Assembly (NCBI GenBank): GCA_016471375.1
Contig: WGLZ01000033.1
Location: forward strand, 1 to 64,000
Origin: Cyanobacteria bacterium RI_101
Lineage (GTDB): Bacteria; Cyanobacteriota; Cyanobacteriia; Cyanobacteriales; Microcystaceae
DNA length: 64,000 nucleotides
Direction: 5' to 3'
Below the pieces are notes generated by a model. That model searched no databases. It was given only the letters and a program-made list of their open reading frames with translations, and was not told the DNA's origin. Within the stretch, counting starts at the first letter, position 1. The number at the start of each line of letters is the position of its first letter. The translations under genes were made by a program, and so were the position numbers. Below are positions 18,104-26,443 of this stretch, one piece after another.

Positions 18104-18568
18104 GTCCATATTCGCCTGTGGGAAGAAGCGCCGGCGCCGTTTTTAAGCAGTCCGGGACTCTTACCCCTAGCGGTCTTGACCCAAAGTCAGAATCCGACGG
18201 AACGATTGCGGGAAGTGGCGTTAGCTCTGGATACAATAGAAAACAGAAGCGCGAAAGCCAACTTAACCACCGCTTCCGCCGTCTTTGGGCGACTGTTGGT
18301 TGAGCCAAAATTAATTAGAACTATCTTACGGAGCGACATCATGAAAGAATCCGCCATTTATCAGGAAATCTTGCAGGAAGGGGAGCAACGGGGTCTCCTT
18401 AAAGGCAAGCTGGAGGGCAAGCGGGAAGGCAAGCTGGAGGGCAAGCGGGAAGGTAAGCTAGAAGTCGCTCAAAAGCTACTTGAGAGAGGATTGCCTATTT
18501 CAGAGGTGATCAGCATAACTGGATTAAGCGCCGAAGATCTCAAGCCTATCGCAACAAAACGCCAATGA
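18104..18568 (+). pseudogene. Rpn-family nuclease/transposase-like protein, N-terminally truncated
   Basis: The frame from about 18104 encodes IRLWEEAPAPFLSSPGLLPLAVL, LIRTILRSDIMKESAIYQEILQEG and GLPISEVISITGLS. This is the C-terminal half of the cyanobacterial Rpn-like (PD-(D/E)XK recombination-promoting) family. The nuclease half is missing: the frame upstream runs through the rpoC1 terminator and a repeat. The tail contains a tandem GKLEGKRE repeat encoded by 24-base units at about 18403-18455. It is most likely a remnant inserted or left behind after rpoC1. Confidence 0.75.
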
Positions 18569-18716
18569 CTTGATAATTAACCTCACTGGTATTTCCTACC
18601 TTTTCTTGTAACGCTAGTCCATGCTCCGAAGCGCCACCGCTAACTCAAACCTTGGAAAGCTGCGCTGGACGACTATGCGGATGTTGGACTAGCGAGCGGG
18701 GTTTCATCGGCGCCGT

Positions 18717-18962
18717 TTAACCCCCGGCCACGGGGGGAATAAAGACAATAACGCCCCCAGGAATGACGGCGCTGTCGAGGTCGGTAAACTCGTCGTTAAC
18801 GGCCACCTTGACCGCCTCCGCCGGTAGGGTAAAGCCGTGGCGCCGGGCGAGGAAAGCGTAAAGCTCCCGATAGGTGCGACACTCGGTTTCTAGGTTTTCC
18901 GCGGTCGTTTGGGCCGCTTCGGCCAAGCTAGCGAAGTATCTGAGCGCCACTGATGTTTTCAT
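18717..18962 (-). CDS. moaD: MoaD, molybdopterin synthase small subunit
   Basis: An 81-residue ubiquitin-like protein ending in the required Gly-Gly (PPVAGG), the site that carries thiocarboxylate sulfur to precursor Z in molybdopterin synthesis. VALRYFASLAEAAQ and VNDEFTDLDSAVIPGGVIVFIPP are typical of the fold. The ATG lies inside the end of moaC-mobA (35-bp overlap), indicating translational coupling. It is the last gene of the cluster; the large subunit gene moaE is not in this window. Confidence 0.93.
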   Translation of the reverse strand: MKTSVALRYFASLAEAAQTTAENLETECRTYRELYAFLARRHGFTLPAEAVKVAVNDEFTDLDSAVIPGGVIVFIPPVAGG

Positions 18963-19977
18963 AATCCTCGGGGGTGTTGGCGTTGGCGATGGCGCCGGGA
19001 TGGGGCGCCGGAATCAGATGACAGTCCGCCAGTTGTAGGAGTTTCACCGGACAGAGAATCCCCGCTTGTCGGCCCCGCTGGAAGAGGGTCAGCGCTTGGG
19101 GCGTATAGACGGCGCAGAGCGCCTCTGGGAAGCCCCCCTCTGGGTTTTGATAGCAGGTGGCGACGGCGCCGGGTCTGACTTGATTTAATAAGTTTTCGAT
19201 GATCTCGTCGTCCACGGCGGCTAAGTCGCAGGCAAGCACGAGCCAGTTCGCTTGGGGATAAGCGGACAGCGCCGTTAACAGGCCCCCTAAAGGGCCAAGG
19301 TTTTCCTCCCTGTCCGGGAGAGTGGGGAGGGATTCTAAAACCGTGCCTTGCCATTGCCGGGGGCGGGCGGAGATAAAAACTTTTTCGCAGTACTGACTTA
19401 AGAGGTCGTAAAGGTATTGGGCGTGGGGCCGGCCTCGGTAATCCATCAGCGCCTTGTCTTGCCCCATGCGACGACTCTGCCCGCCGGTGAGGACTAAACC
19501 GTAGAGGGGCGGGGCTTCAACATCGGACTTGCCGCCGCTTTTTTCCAGTAGTCGGGTTTCCCGAATTAGAATCTGTTTAGAAACGGATTTACACATATCG
19601 TAAACCGTCAGCGCCGCCACGGAAACGCCGCAGAGCGCCTCCATCTCCACCCCGGTTTTGGCGGTGGTTTTGACCTCGCACTGGAGTATGAGGGTCAAGG
19701 GGTCGGGAGTTTCTACGGTAAAGCGGCAGTCCTCCAGGGGCAAGCTATGGCAAAAGGGAATCAATTCCGCCGTTTTTTTCACCGCCATGGTGCCGGCGAT
19801 GATGGCCGTTTGCAGAACCGGCCCTTTTTTGAGGATAAAATCCGCTCCCCGCCAGTAGGGGGCCAACTCCGGCGGCAGTTGGATAATGGATTGGGCGAGG
19901 GCCCGGCGCTCTGTCGGCGCTTTGGCGCTGACGTCCACCATGGCCGGTTGTTGGCGCCGGTCGAAATGGCTCAACAT
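18928..19977 (-). CDS. moaC-mobA: MoaC-MobA fusion: cyclic pyranopterin synthase and Mo-cofactor guanylyltransferase
   Basis: A 349-residue two-domain protein. Residues 1-150 are MoaC: MVDVSAK (13-19), GTMAVKKTAELIPFCHSLPL (62-81), KTGVEMEAL and DMCK (127-130), with Asp127 and Lys130 in the catalytic places. Residues 157-349 are MobA: LVLTGGQSRRMGQDKA (161-176) binds GTP, followed by LACDLAAVDDE. The joined enzyme would act at the second and the last step of Mo-bis-MGD synthesis, the cofactor of nitrate reductase. It starts 4 bases after moaA. I recall the same fusion being annotated in Synechocystis 6803. Confidence 0.95.
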   Translation of the reverse strand: MLSHFDRRQQPAMVDVSAKAPTERRALAQSIIQLPPELAPYWRGADFILKKGPVLQTAIIAGTMAVKKTAELIPFCHSLPLEDCRFTVETPDPLTLILQCEVKTTAKTGVEMEALCGVSVAALTVYDMCKSVSKQILIRETRLLEKSGGKSDVEAPPLYGLVLTGGQSRRMGQDKALMDYRGRPHAQYLYDLLSQYCEKVFISARPRQWQGTVLESLPTLPDREENLGPLGGLLTALSAYPQANWLVLACDLAAVDDEIIENLLNQVRPGAVATCYQNPEGGFPEALCAVYTPQALTLFQRGRQAGILCPVKLLQLADCHLIPAPHPGAIANANTPEDYENISGAQILR

Positions 19978-19981
19978 AGGA

Positions 19982-20926
19982 TTAACCTCCGATTTGGTGC
20001 ATGGCGTGGGGAACCTCCGGCGGTCGCAGGTAGGGTTTCAGCCCCAGCAGGGTTTGGTACAGTTCCCAGCGCCGGGCCGGGGGGATATTTTTCAAGTTGA
20101 CCCCGTCTTCTTTCAGTAAACAGGCTCGTAACGTGCCATCGGCGCCGAGGCGCCAGCGGGAGCAGTGGCCGCAAAAGGGTTGGGATTCCGAGGCGATAAA
20201 GCCGACGACGGGGCCGCCGTTGAGCCGATAGCTAAAAGCGGTGGCGTCCTGGGGGGACTCCAGGGGAGTTAAGCGATAACGGCTTTCGAGGCGCTGGATC
20301 AGTTCAGCGGCGCTGATAAACCATTGGGATTGATTCTGGCAAGCGTAGCCGATGCGCATGACTTCCAGAAAGCGAATTTCCAGGTCTAAATCCCGAGCAT
20401 ATTCCACTAGATCGAAGAGTTCGCCATCGTTGATCGCCCGCATTATCACGGTATTCAGTTTAATCTGAAAACGGCGCTGTCTAGCTAGGGCGATGTTGTT
20501 TAAAATTTTAGTTAAATCTCGACCATAAGCGAGGGTTTGAAAAGTCTGAGGATTAAGGGTGTCTAAACTAATGTTTAAAGCCGTTACGCCGTTGACTTCT
20601 AAACAGTCGAGGTAACGGTCTAATAAAATACCGTTGGTGGTTAAACCTAATTTTTTAAAGCCTAGGGGTTTCAGCGCCGCCAGAATCTCGGCAAATTCCG
20701 CCCTCAGCAACGGTTCTCCCCCAGTTAAGCGAATTTCTTCCAGTCCGTAGGTCTGTAGTTCCGCCGCAATTTCCCCGTATTGAGCCGGGATTAAATAACG
20801 GTCTTTGTCCATAAAGGTCGCCTGGAGGGGCATACAGTAGCGACAGCGCAAATTACACTGATCCGTCACCGATATTCGCAGTTTACGAATCCGGCGCCCG
20901 TAGGCGTCAATTAAAAGTGGGTTCAT
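19982..20926 (-). CDS. moaA: MoaA, GTP 3',8-cyclase
   Basis: A 314-residue radical-SAM enzyme for the first step of molybdenum cofactor synthesis. The SAM cluster cysteines are Cys24, Cys28 and Cys31 (TDQCNLRCRYC). A second cluster is formed by FCGHCSRWRL and the Cys of LRACLL. The C-terminus ends in IGG, the double glycine needed for the 3',8-cyclase step. It lies 4 bases upstream of moaC-mobA. A 180-bp repeat-filled gap separates it from moeA, so an internal promoter is possible. Confidence 0.97.
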   Translation of the reverse strand: MNPLLIDAYGRRIRKLRISVTDQCNLRCRYCMPLQATFMDKDRYLIPAQYGEIAAELQTYGLEEIRLTGGEPLLRAEFAEILAALKPLGFKKLGLTTNGILLDRYLDCLEVNGVTALNISLDTLNPQTFQTLAYGRDLTKILNNIALARQRRFQIKLNTVIMRAINDGELFDLVEYARDLDLEIRFLEVMRIGYACQNQSQWFISAAELIQRLESRYRLTPLESPQDATAFSYRLNGGPVVGFIASESQPFCGHCSRWRLGADGTLRACLLKEDGVNLKNIPPARRWELYQTLLGLKPYLRPPEVPHAMHQIGG

Positions 20927-20930
20927 CCCT

Positions 20931-21063
20931 TGACCCTCACCCTAAATCTCTCTCCCAAAGAGGGAGAGGAACTTTGAGAAGTTTTCCCTCCTTTCCAATG
21001 CGCCGTACTGAGCAGTTCGGCAGGCTCACTGTAACACTTGTCGAAGTAGGGGTTAGGGGGGAT
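20931..21063. repeat. Compound intergenic repeat between moeA and moaA
   Basis: The gap holds a ctctccc/gggagag hairpin at 20950-20969, a gttcggcaggctcac/cttgtcgaag segment, and a ggggttagggggg run. All belong to dispersed cyanobacterial repeat families seen elsewhere in the window. Confidence 0.6.
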
Positions 21064-21106
21064 TCTAACAGGCGGAGCGAATAGTTTTTAAACATACCTT
21101 TGGATC

Positions 21107-22291
21107 TTACCAACTATAAAAAGGAAAGGCTTCCCCAGAGGAAAAATAATTCGGCGCCGGGGGCAATTCCAAGAAACCGTCGCTCCCCACCAGCGCCGTA
21201 AATTCGCCGGAATTTTTGGGAACCAGAGGATCGGCCCAAAGACTGCCATCGGGGCGGGACTCTAGTTTAACCGGTAGAAAATAGGTCAATGACGGTTTAA
21301 ACTCCATCTCCTGAGCTAAACGGGCGTAAACCGGCGCCTGGGGTAACAGTTGAGGCAGGAGGTAACGGTGTAAACAAACGAGGCTGGAAATGGGATTTCC
21401 CGGCAGACCGAGAATAACGGTGTTATTTTCCCGATCCACTCCAAACCAAAGGGGTTTACCGGGGCGCTGGGCCACGCCCTGGAGATAACGGGTGACGCCG
21501 AGGTTTTGCCAAATTTGAGGCAAATAATCAAATTTTCCTTGAGAAACGGCGCCGGAGTAGAGCAGGATCTCAAAATTTGCCGCCGAAGCCCGGTAATGAT
21601 CTTCAATCCTCTGGGGATCGTCCGGCAGATGGGTCAAGCTTAGCCGAGAAAAACCGTATTTTAACAAAGACGCCTGGAGCGCGTAGACATTCGAGCGCCG
21701 GAGTTGGTAGGGTTGCGGCGCCTGCTCCGGGGCTACCAGTTCATCCCCGGTGGCGATCAGGGCAATGCGGGGGCGCTGGGGCGTTCTAACGGCGACTTTA
21801 CCAACGGAGGTTAAAACGCACCAAATCGGGCCGTTGAGAGGATGGTTAGGGTTAACTAATACATCTCCTCCCCGGCAGTCACTCCCTTGAAGGTGAATAA
21901 ACTCATACCGGCGCCGGGAACGCCCCTCTGTGACTTCAACCTCTTCCGGGGTTAACCGCAAATCTTCGTAGGGAATAACCAGATCCCAAGCCGGGGGTAA
22001 ATAAGCGCCGGTCATCACTTCCCAACACCCTTGCCCCAGGTCTTCCTGGGGAGGCGGGTTTCCTGCGGGTAGAGTTCCCAAGACCGGAAAGCGCCGTTGT
22101 CCCTCTTGGTAACGGCTCCAATCCAGGGCGACGCCGTCCATCATGGCCCGGTTTCCCGGCGGGTAGTCCCGATCCGCTTGGATCTGCTCCCCTAAAACGG
22201 CGCCGACGGACTCCTCTAGGGTCAAGGTTTCGGCGCCCCAGTCCGGCCAATATTTTTGAATGATTGCCCCGGCTTCCGCAACGCTGATCAT
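21107..22291 (-). CDS. moeA: MoeA, molybdopterin molybdenumtransferase
   Basis: A 394-residue MoeA/gephyrin-E type enzyme that inserts molybdate into adenylated molybdopterin. Conserved parts are PPGNRAMMDGVAL (44-56), the MTGAYLP motif, IALIATGDEL of the MPT-binding domain, SGAVSQGKFDYL and ILGLPGNPISSLVCLHRY. Its ATG overlaps the nirA stop (ATGA), which couples the two. Length is normal. The pairing with nirA fits a role in supplying nitrate reductase. Confidence 0.96.
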   Translation of the reverse strand: MISVAEAGAIIQKYWPDWGAETLTLEESVGAVLGEQIQADRDYPPGNRAMMDGVALDWSRYQEGQRRFPVLGTLPAGNPPPQEDLGQGCWEVMTGAYLPPAWDLVIPYEDLRLTPEEVEVTEGRSRRRYEFIHLQGSDCRGGDVLVNPNHPLNGPIWCVLTSVGKVAVRTPQRPRIALIATGDELVAPEQAPQPYQLRRSNVYALQASLLKYGFSRLSLTHLPDDPQRIEDHYRASAANFEILLYSGAVSQGKFDYLPQIWQNLGVTRYLQGVAQRPGKPLWFGVDRENNTVILGLPGNPISSLVCLHRYLLPQLLPQAPVYARLAQEMEFKPSLTYFLPVKLESRPDGSLWADPLVPKNSGEFTALVGSDGFLELPPAPNYFSSGEAFPFYSW

Positions 22292-23802
22292 ACCCGCCGA
22301 GTCGCGCCGAATTGTTCCACCAGGATTTGGGCCAAGAGGGGCTGGAGGTCTTCGCAGGGAATCCCTTTATGGACGCATTCTCCCAAATGGGCGTCCTTGC
22401 CCACCTTGCCGCCGAGGTAAATATCCACCCCGTCCACGGTTTTGCCCTCTTTCCGAACTTTTGTTCCCATTAAGCCGATTTCCGCCACCTGGGGCTGGCC
22501 GCAGGAGTTGGGGCAACCCGTCCAATGGATCCGCACCGGCCGGGGCAGTTCCAGTTCCTTCTCCAGCGCCTGGCCCATGGCCACGGCCCGATTTTTGGTT
22601 TCAATCAGGGCGAAGTTACAGAATTGAGCGCCGGTGCAGGAGACCACGGCCCGTTGGAGCGGCGCCGGGTCGACGCCAAATTTAGTCAACAGGGGTTCCT
22701 GTAACAGCGCCGCCAGTTTGTCGTCGGGGATATTGATCAAAATGACGTTTTGCTCCACCGTTAAGCGGACTTCCCCGCTTCCATAGGTCTCCGCTAGGCG
22801 GGCCAATTCCAAAAAGTCCCCGGCGTAGAGGCGTCCCACGGGAATATGGAGACCGACGTAATTTAACCCCTCCTGTTTCTGAGGAAAGACGCCTAGATGA
22901 TCCCGTTTCTCCCAATCCAGTTCGTCCTTCGGCGCCGCGCTGAGGAGAGGGAAAGGCAGTTTGGCCGCCACTTCGGCCCGGAATTTATCGATCCCCCACT
23001 CGTCAATCAGCCACATCAGGCGGGACTTTTGCCGGTTGGCCCTGGGGCCGTTATCCCGATAGACCTCCAAAATGGCCCGGCAGAGCGCCACCGCGGCGCT
23101 TTCCTCCGGGGGAATCCAAGCGTCGAGGGGAATGGCCGCCTCACAGCGCCGGGCGGAGAAAAAGCCGCCAACGACGACGTTAAAACCGAGAACCCCCTCC
23201 CGGTAGGCGGGAACAAAGGCGACATCGTTAATTTCGGCGTGGACGGAATTATCCCGACTCCCTTCGATGGCGATGTTAAATTTGCGGGGCAGGTTGCTAA
23301 ATTCCGAGTTGCCTTGGCCGCGGTTGGTGATCATGTCCTGGACGGCTTGCACCAAGTTGCGGGTGTCGATCAACTCGTCCCGGTCTAACCCCGCCACCGG
23401 CGAGCCGGTAATATTGCGCACATTGTCCATACCGGACTGCACGGAGGTTAAGCCACAGGCTTCGAGGCGCTGGAAAATAGCGGGGATATCCTCGATTTTG
23501 ATACCCCGAATTTGTAAATTCTGCCGGGTGGTAATATCGCCGTTACCCCGGTCGCCGTAACGGGCCGCAATCTCCCCAATGGTTCGCAACTGCTCGCTGG
23601 TGGCGACGCCGTGGGGCAGACGCAGACGCAACATAAATTCCCCCGGCGTCACCGGGCGGAAAAAAATCCCCAGCCACTTGAGGCGCAGATCCCGGTCTTC
23701 TTCGGGAATATTCTCCCAACCGATTTGGGCAAAATGCTCCAGCTCGGCGCGAACCGCCAAGCCGTCCTTGGTCGCTTTGACCGTCTCAAATTTATTAGCC
23801 AC
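22288..23802 (-). CDS. nirA: NirA, ferredoxin-nitrite reductase
   Basis: This 504-residue siroheme and [4Fe-4S] enzyme reduces nitrite to ammonium with six electrons from ferredoxin. Cluster and siroheme ligands are Cys389 and Cys395 (CTGAQFC) and Cys430 and Cys434 (GCPNSC). The N-terminus KFETVKATKDGL and HFAQIGWENIPEEDRDLRLKW is typical of NirA rather than sulfite reductase. The start is GTG at 23802; no strong ribosome-binding site precedes it. Upstream lies cobA-hemD, which makes the siroheme precursor. NtcA/NtcB control is expected from the family, but only a 19-bp palindrome was found. Confidence 0.95.
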   Translation of the reverse strand: MANKFETVKATKDGLAVRAELEHFAQIGWENIPEEDRDLRLKWLGIFFRPVTPGEFMLRLRLPHGVATSEQLRTIGEIAARYGDRGNGDITTRQNLQIRGIKIEDIPAIFQRLEACGLTSVQSGMDNVRNITGSPVAGLDRDELIDTRNLVQAVQDMITNRGQGNSEFSNLPRKFNIAIEGSRDNSVHAEINDVAFVPAYREGVLGFNVVVGGFFSARRCEAAIPLDAWIPPEESAAVALCRAILEVYRDNGPRANRQKSRLMWLIDEWGIDKFRAEVAAKLPFPLLSAAPKDELDWEKRDHLGVFPQKQEGLNYVGLHIPVGRLYAGDFLELARLAETYGSGEVRLTVEQNVILINIPDDKLAALLQEPLLTKFGVDPAPLQRAVVSCTGAQFCNFALIETKNRAVAMGQALEKELELPRPVRIHWTGCPNSCGQPQVAEIGLMGTKVRKEGKTVDGVDIYLGGKVGKDAHLGECVHKGIPCEDLQPLLAQILVEQFGATRRV

Positions 23803-23891
23803 AATCTATGCCGCGGGAAAAGAAGAATACCCGCTTAGCATAAAAAAGCGGATCTGGGGATTTTGTGATTAAAGCGACATTTACCTTTAGT

Positions 23892-23910
23892 CTATGCGTT
23901 TAAAACATAG
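23892..23910. promoter_or_regulatory. Palindrome upstream of nirA, candidate operator
   Basis: The 19-base ctatgcgtttaaaacatag is an imperfect inverted repeat with perfect ctatg/catag ends. It sits 90-108 bases before the nirA GTG, in the gap after cobA-hemD. An activator site for nitrogen control would be expected here. I do not see a full GTA-N8-TAC NtcA box. Confidence 0.35.
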
Positions 23911-23923
23911 AGTTAATGCGATT

Positions 23924-25465
23924 TTAGCAATCCACTACCGGCGCCGGGGGAGATGTGGCGCATTCCCTTTCAATGGCGGCGGCTAACCCCTCCAGGGTAT
24001 ACTCTTGAGCCTCGATATCCACCCGCCCAAAACAGCGCCGGCACTGTTCCGAAGTTTGGGGGCCGATGGACGCCAGTTTGACCCCCGCCAAAAGAGCGCC
24101 GAGGGAGTGGTCTCCTAAATTATTCGTTAACAGACGATGAAAATTAGTTACTGTTTTACTACTGGCAAAGGTAATGACGTCGATGTCTCCCGCAGTCAGC
24201 GCCGGTATCACCCAGCCCGGTAGGCTCTCGGGACAGGCGGATTGGTAGGCCGGGACTTCCGCCACAGTTACGCCTTGGGATTGGAGGGATTGGACTAAAA
24301 TCTCCCGGCCGCCGCTTTCCACCCGAGGAAATAACATTCTCTGGCCCGCTAAGGGTTGGGGGAAACTAGCCACTAAACTATCCGCCACGAATTGGGGGGG
24401 GATTAAATCCGGTTGCAGACCATAGTGGGCTAACGCGGCCGCGGTTTTTTGACCCACCACCGCAATCTTGAGACCCGCCAGCGCCCGACTATCCAAACCG
24501 CAATGGTTTAACCGGCGCCAGAAAAAGTCCGCGGCGTTGGCGGAGGTCAGAATTAACCAATCAAAGGTTTTCAGCGCCGCGATAGCTCGGTCTAACTCCG
24601 TCCATGAACTGGGGGGGACAATGACCAGCGCCGGAACCTCCAGCGCCTCGGCGCCGCGCTCTTCTAGAAGTTGGCGAAACTGGGGGGACTGGTCGGCGGA
24701 GCGGGTAATGAGAATGGTTTTTCCGGTTAAGGGGAGGGCGGGCATGGTCAAAGATGAACGACGGTGAACAACGGGGCCAATGACAATCACGCAGGGGGAA
24801 CGGCGCTCTCCCTTCGTTTTCTCGGTAATGGTGGCTAGGGTTCCCAGCCAGACTTTTTGCCCAGGGCGCCCGCCGTCCCGGATCAGGGCGCAGGGGGTTT
24901 CCGGGGATTTGACCTGGGTTTGCAACGCCTGGACGATTGCTTCCAGATTCCGCCCCCCCATGAGGATGACTAGGGTGTCCAAATGACTCAGAGTAGCCCA
25001 ATCCAAACCGGCGGGATCATGGCCCGTTAAAATCGTCGCCGTTTGCCCCCACTCCCGGTCTGTGAGGGGAATCCCCGCCAGCGCCGGCGCCGCCAGCGCC
25101 GAAGAGAGACCCGGCTCTAGGGTAAAGGGAATCCCGGCGGCGGCTAAAGCGGCCATTTCCGGCCAAGCCCGACCAAAAATCAAGGGATCTCCCCCCTTCA
25201 GACGGACAATTCGGCGCCGGCTTTGTCCCAATCGGACTAAGAGACGGTTAATCTCCCCCTGAGAGCAACTGGCTTGACCGCCCCGTTTCCCCACCGGGAT
25301 CAATTCGCAGTCTGGGGGCGTTAAAGCCAAGAGCGTTGGCGATAAAAGGGCGTCATAGACCACTGCTTCGGCGCTTTGGAGAAGAGTTTTCGCCCCCTCC
25401 GTCAGGTGGCGCCGGGTTCCCAACCCCGCTCCGACTAAATAAACCCCCGCCGGATAGACCGCCAT
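23924..25465 (-). CDS. cobA-hemD: CobA-HemD fusion: uroporphyrinogen-III methyltransferase and synthase
   Basis: A 513-residue bifunctional protein. Residues 1-240 are the SUMT methyltransferase, with GVYLVGAGLG (7-16), KRGGQASCSQGEIN, VRLKGGDPLIFGR and the IPLTDRE region. It makes precorrin-2 for siroheme and B12. Residues 250-505 are uroporphyrinogen-III synthase, with KTILITRSADQ, FDWLILTSANAADFF and DVITFASSKTVTNF. Making and methylating the macrocycle in one chain commits carbon to siroheme. The gene starts one base inside the cdsA stop (TAATG) and is followed by nirA, the siroheme user. Confidence 0.95.
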   Translation of the reverse strand: MAVYPAGVYLVGAGLGTRRHLTEGAKTLLQSAEAVVYDALLSPTLLALTPPDCELIPVGKRGGQASCSQGEINRLLVRLGQSRRRIVRLKGGDPLIFGRAWPEMAALAAAGIPFTLEPGLSSALAAPALAGIPLTDREWGQTATILTGHDPAGLDWATLSHLDTLVILMGGRNLEAIVQALQTQVKSPETPCALIRDGGRPGQKVWLGTLATITEKTKGERRSPCVIVIGPVVHRRSSLTMPALPLTGKTILITRSADQSPQFRQLLEERGAEALEVPALVIVPPSSWTELDRAIAALKTFDWLILTSANAADFFWRRLNHCGLDSRALAGLKIAVVGQKTAAALAHYGLQPDLIPPQFVADSLVASFPQPLAGQRMLFPRVESGGREILVQSLQSQGVTVAEVPAYQSACPESLPGWVIPALTAGDIDVITFASSKTVTNFHRLLTNNLGDHSLGALLAGVKLASIGPQTSEQCRRCFGRVDIEAQEYTLEGLAAAIERECATSPPAPVVDC

Positions 25466-26352
25466 TAGGGTAATCTCGACTGGAGCAGGGGCAGGGCCAG
25501 GAGAACGAAATAATAGACCAACGGCGCTGTGAAGACATAACTGTCGGTGCGGTCGAGAATGCCGCCGTGGCCGGGAATTAACTGCCCAGAATCCTTCACT
25601 CCGGCGTCCCGTTTCATCATCGATTCCGTTAAATCCCCCAACAAACTAACGACCCCGATTAATAATCCCAACAGAGCGCCGGTTAAGCTCCAGTAGGGCC
25701 AGTGCAAATACCAAGCGCCGATTTCCGCAACTAAAATACTGCCCGTTATCCCCCAAACGGCGCCTTCCACGGTTTTTTTGGGACTGATATTAGAAAGACG
25801 GGTGCGCCCCAACCATTTCCCCATCAGATAAGCTCCGATATCCGCGGCCCAGATACAGCTAAAGGCCAAAATAGTCACCAGCAGACCCTGGGGAAATTGT
25901 TCCGGGTGGCTCCAGGATTGGGGCCAGTAGCCCTGAAAGGGTAAGTGAAAACCCAAATTTTCTTGACCTTCGGGAACAAACCCCAACCGCAGACGCACCC
26001 AATAGCTGGGAAGGTAGCCGCCGTAAAATAAGCCCAATAAAGAAGTGGAAATGTCGGCGATGGTGGCCAACTTGGGTTGGAACAAAAGATAAAAGCAAAT
26101 TAACGCGCCGGTAAGGGGAAACATGGCGTCCGTGAGACCGGGAATCACCGTGGCGCTAAGGACTAAAGCCAAAGAAAGAACGATAGTGGTTTTCGCCGCC
26201 GGGGCGATGCCCTTAGCCCGCACCAGTTGGAAATATTCCCGCAGACCTAAAAAAATGACCAAGGCGATAGCTAGACTAAAATACCAACCCCCCAGGATCA
26301 GGAGGGAAAGCGCTAGGGCGATGGCGACAACAGCAGTCAGGGCGCGGGTCAT
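25465..26352 (-). CDS. cdsA: CdsA, phosphatidate cytidylyltransferase
   Basis: A 295-residue integral membrane enzyme that makes CDP-diacylglycerol from phosphatidic acid and CTP. About eight hydrophobic segments precede the signature near residues 245-275 (MKRDAGVKDSGQLIPGHGGILDR), with SPKKTVEGAVWG upstream as in the family. Its stop overlaps the cobA-hemD start by one base, so the two are translationally coupled. The link to tetrapyrrole genes has no obvious metabolic meaning. Confidence 0.96.
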   Translation of the reverse strand: MTRALTAVVAIALALSLLILGGWYFSLAIALVIFLGLREYFQLVRAKGIAPAAKTTIVLSLALVLSATVIPGLTDAMFPLTGALICFYLLFQPKLATIADISTSLLGLFYGGYLPSYWVRLRLGFVPEGQENLGFHLPFQGYWPQSWSHPEQFPQGLLVTILAFSCIWAADIGAYLMGKWLGRTRLSNISPKKTVEGAVWGITGSILVAEIGAWYLHWPYWSLTGALLGLLIGVVSLLGDLTESMMKRDAGVKDSGQLIPGHGGILDRTDSYVFTAPLVYYFVLLALPLLQSRLP

Positions 26353-26443
26353 GGGTCACAGCGGGAGGAGAAGACGGGAGCGAAAAGATAATCTTAGTTT
26401 TACGTTAACCTATTCTTAGCCTTTCCCTAGTCTTGAGCGCCCT

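Noticed and set aside
18403-18459. Tandem repeats as a CRISPR array
   Set aside because: Units are 24-bp in-frame coding repeats without spacers; no CRISPR array was seen anywhere in the window.
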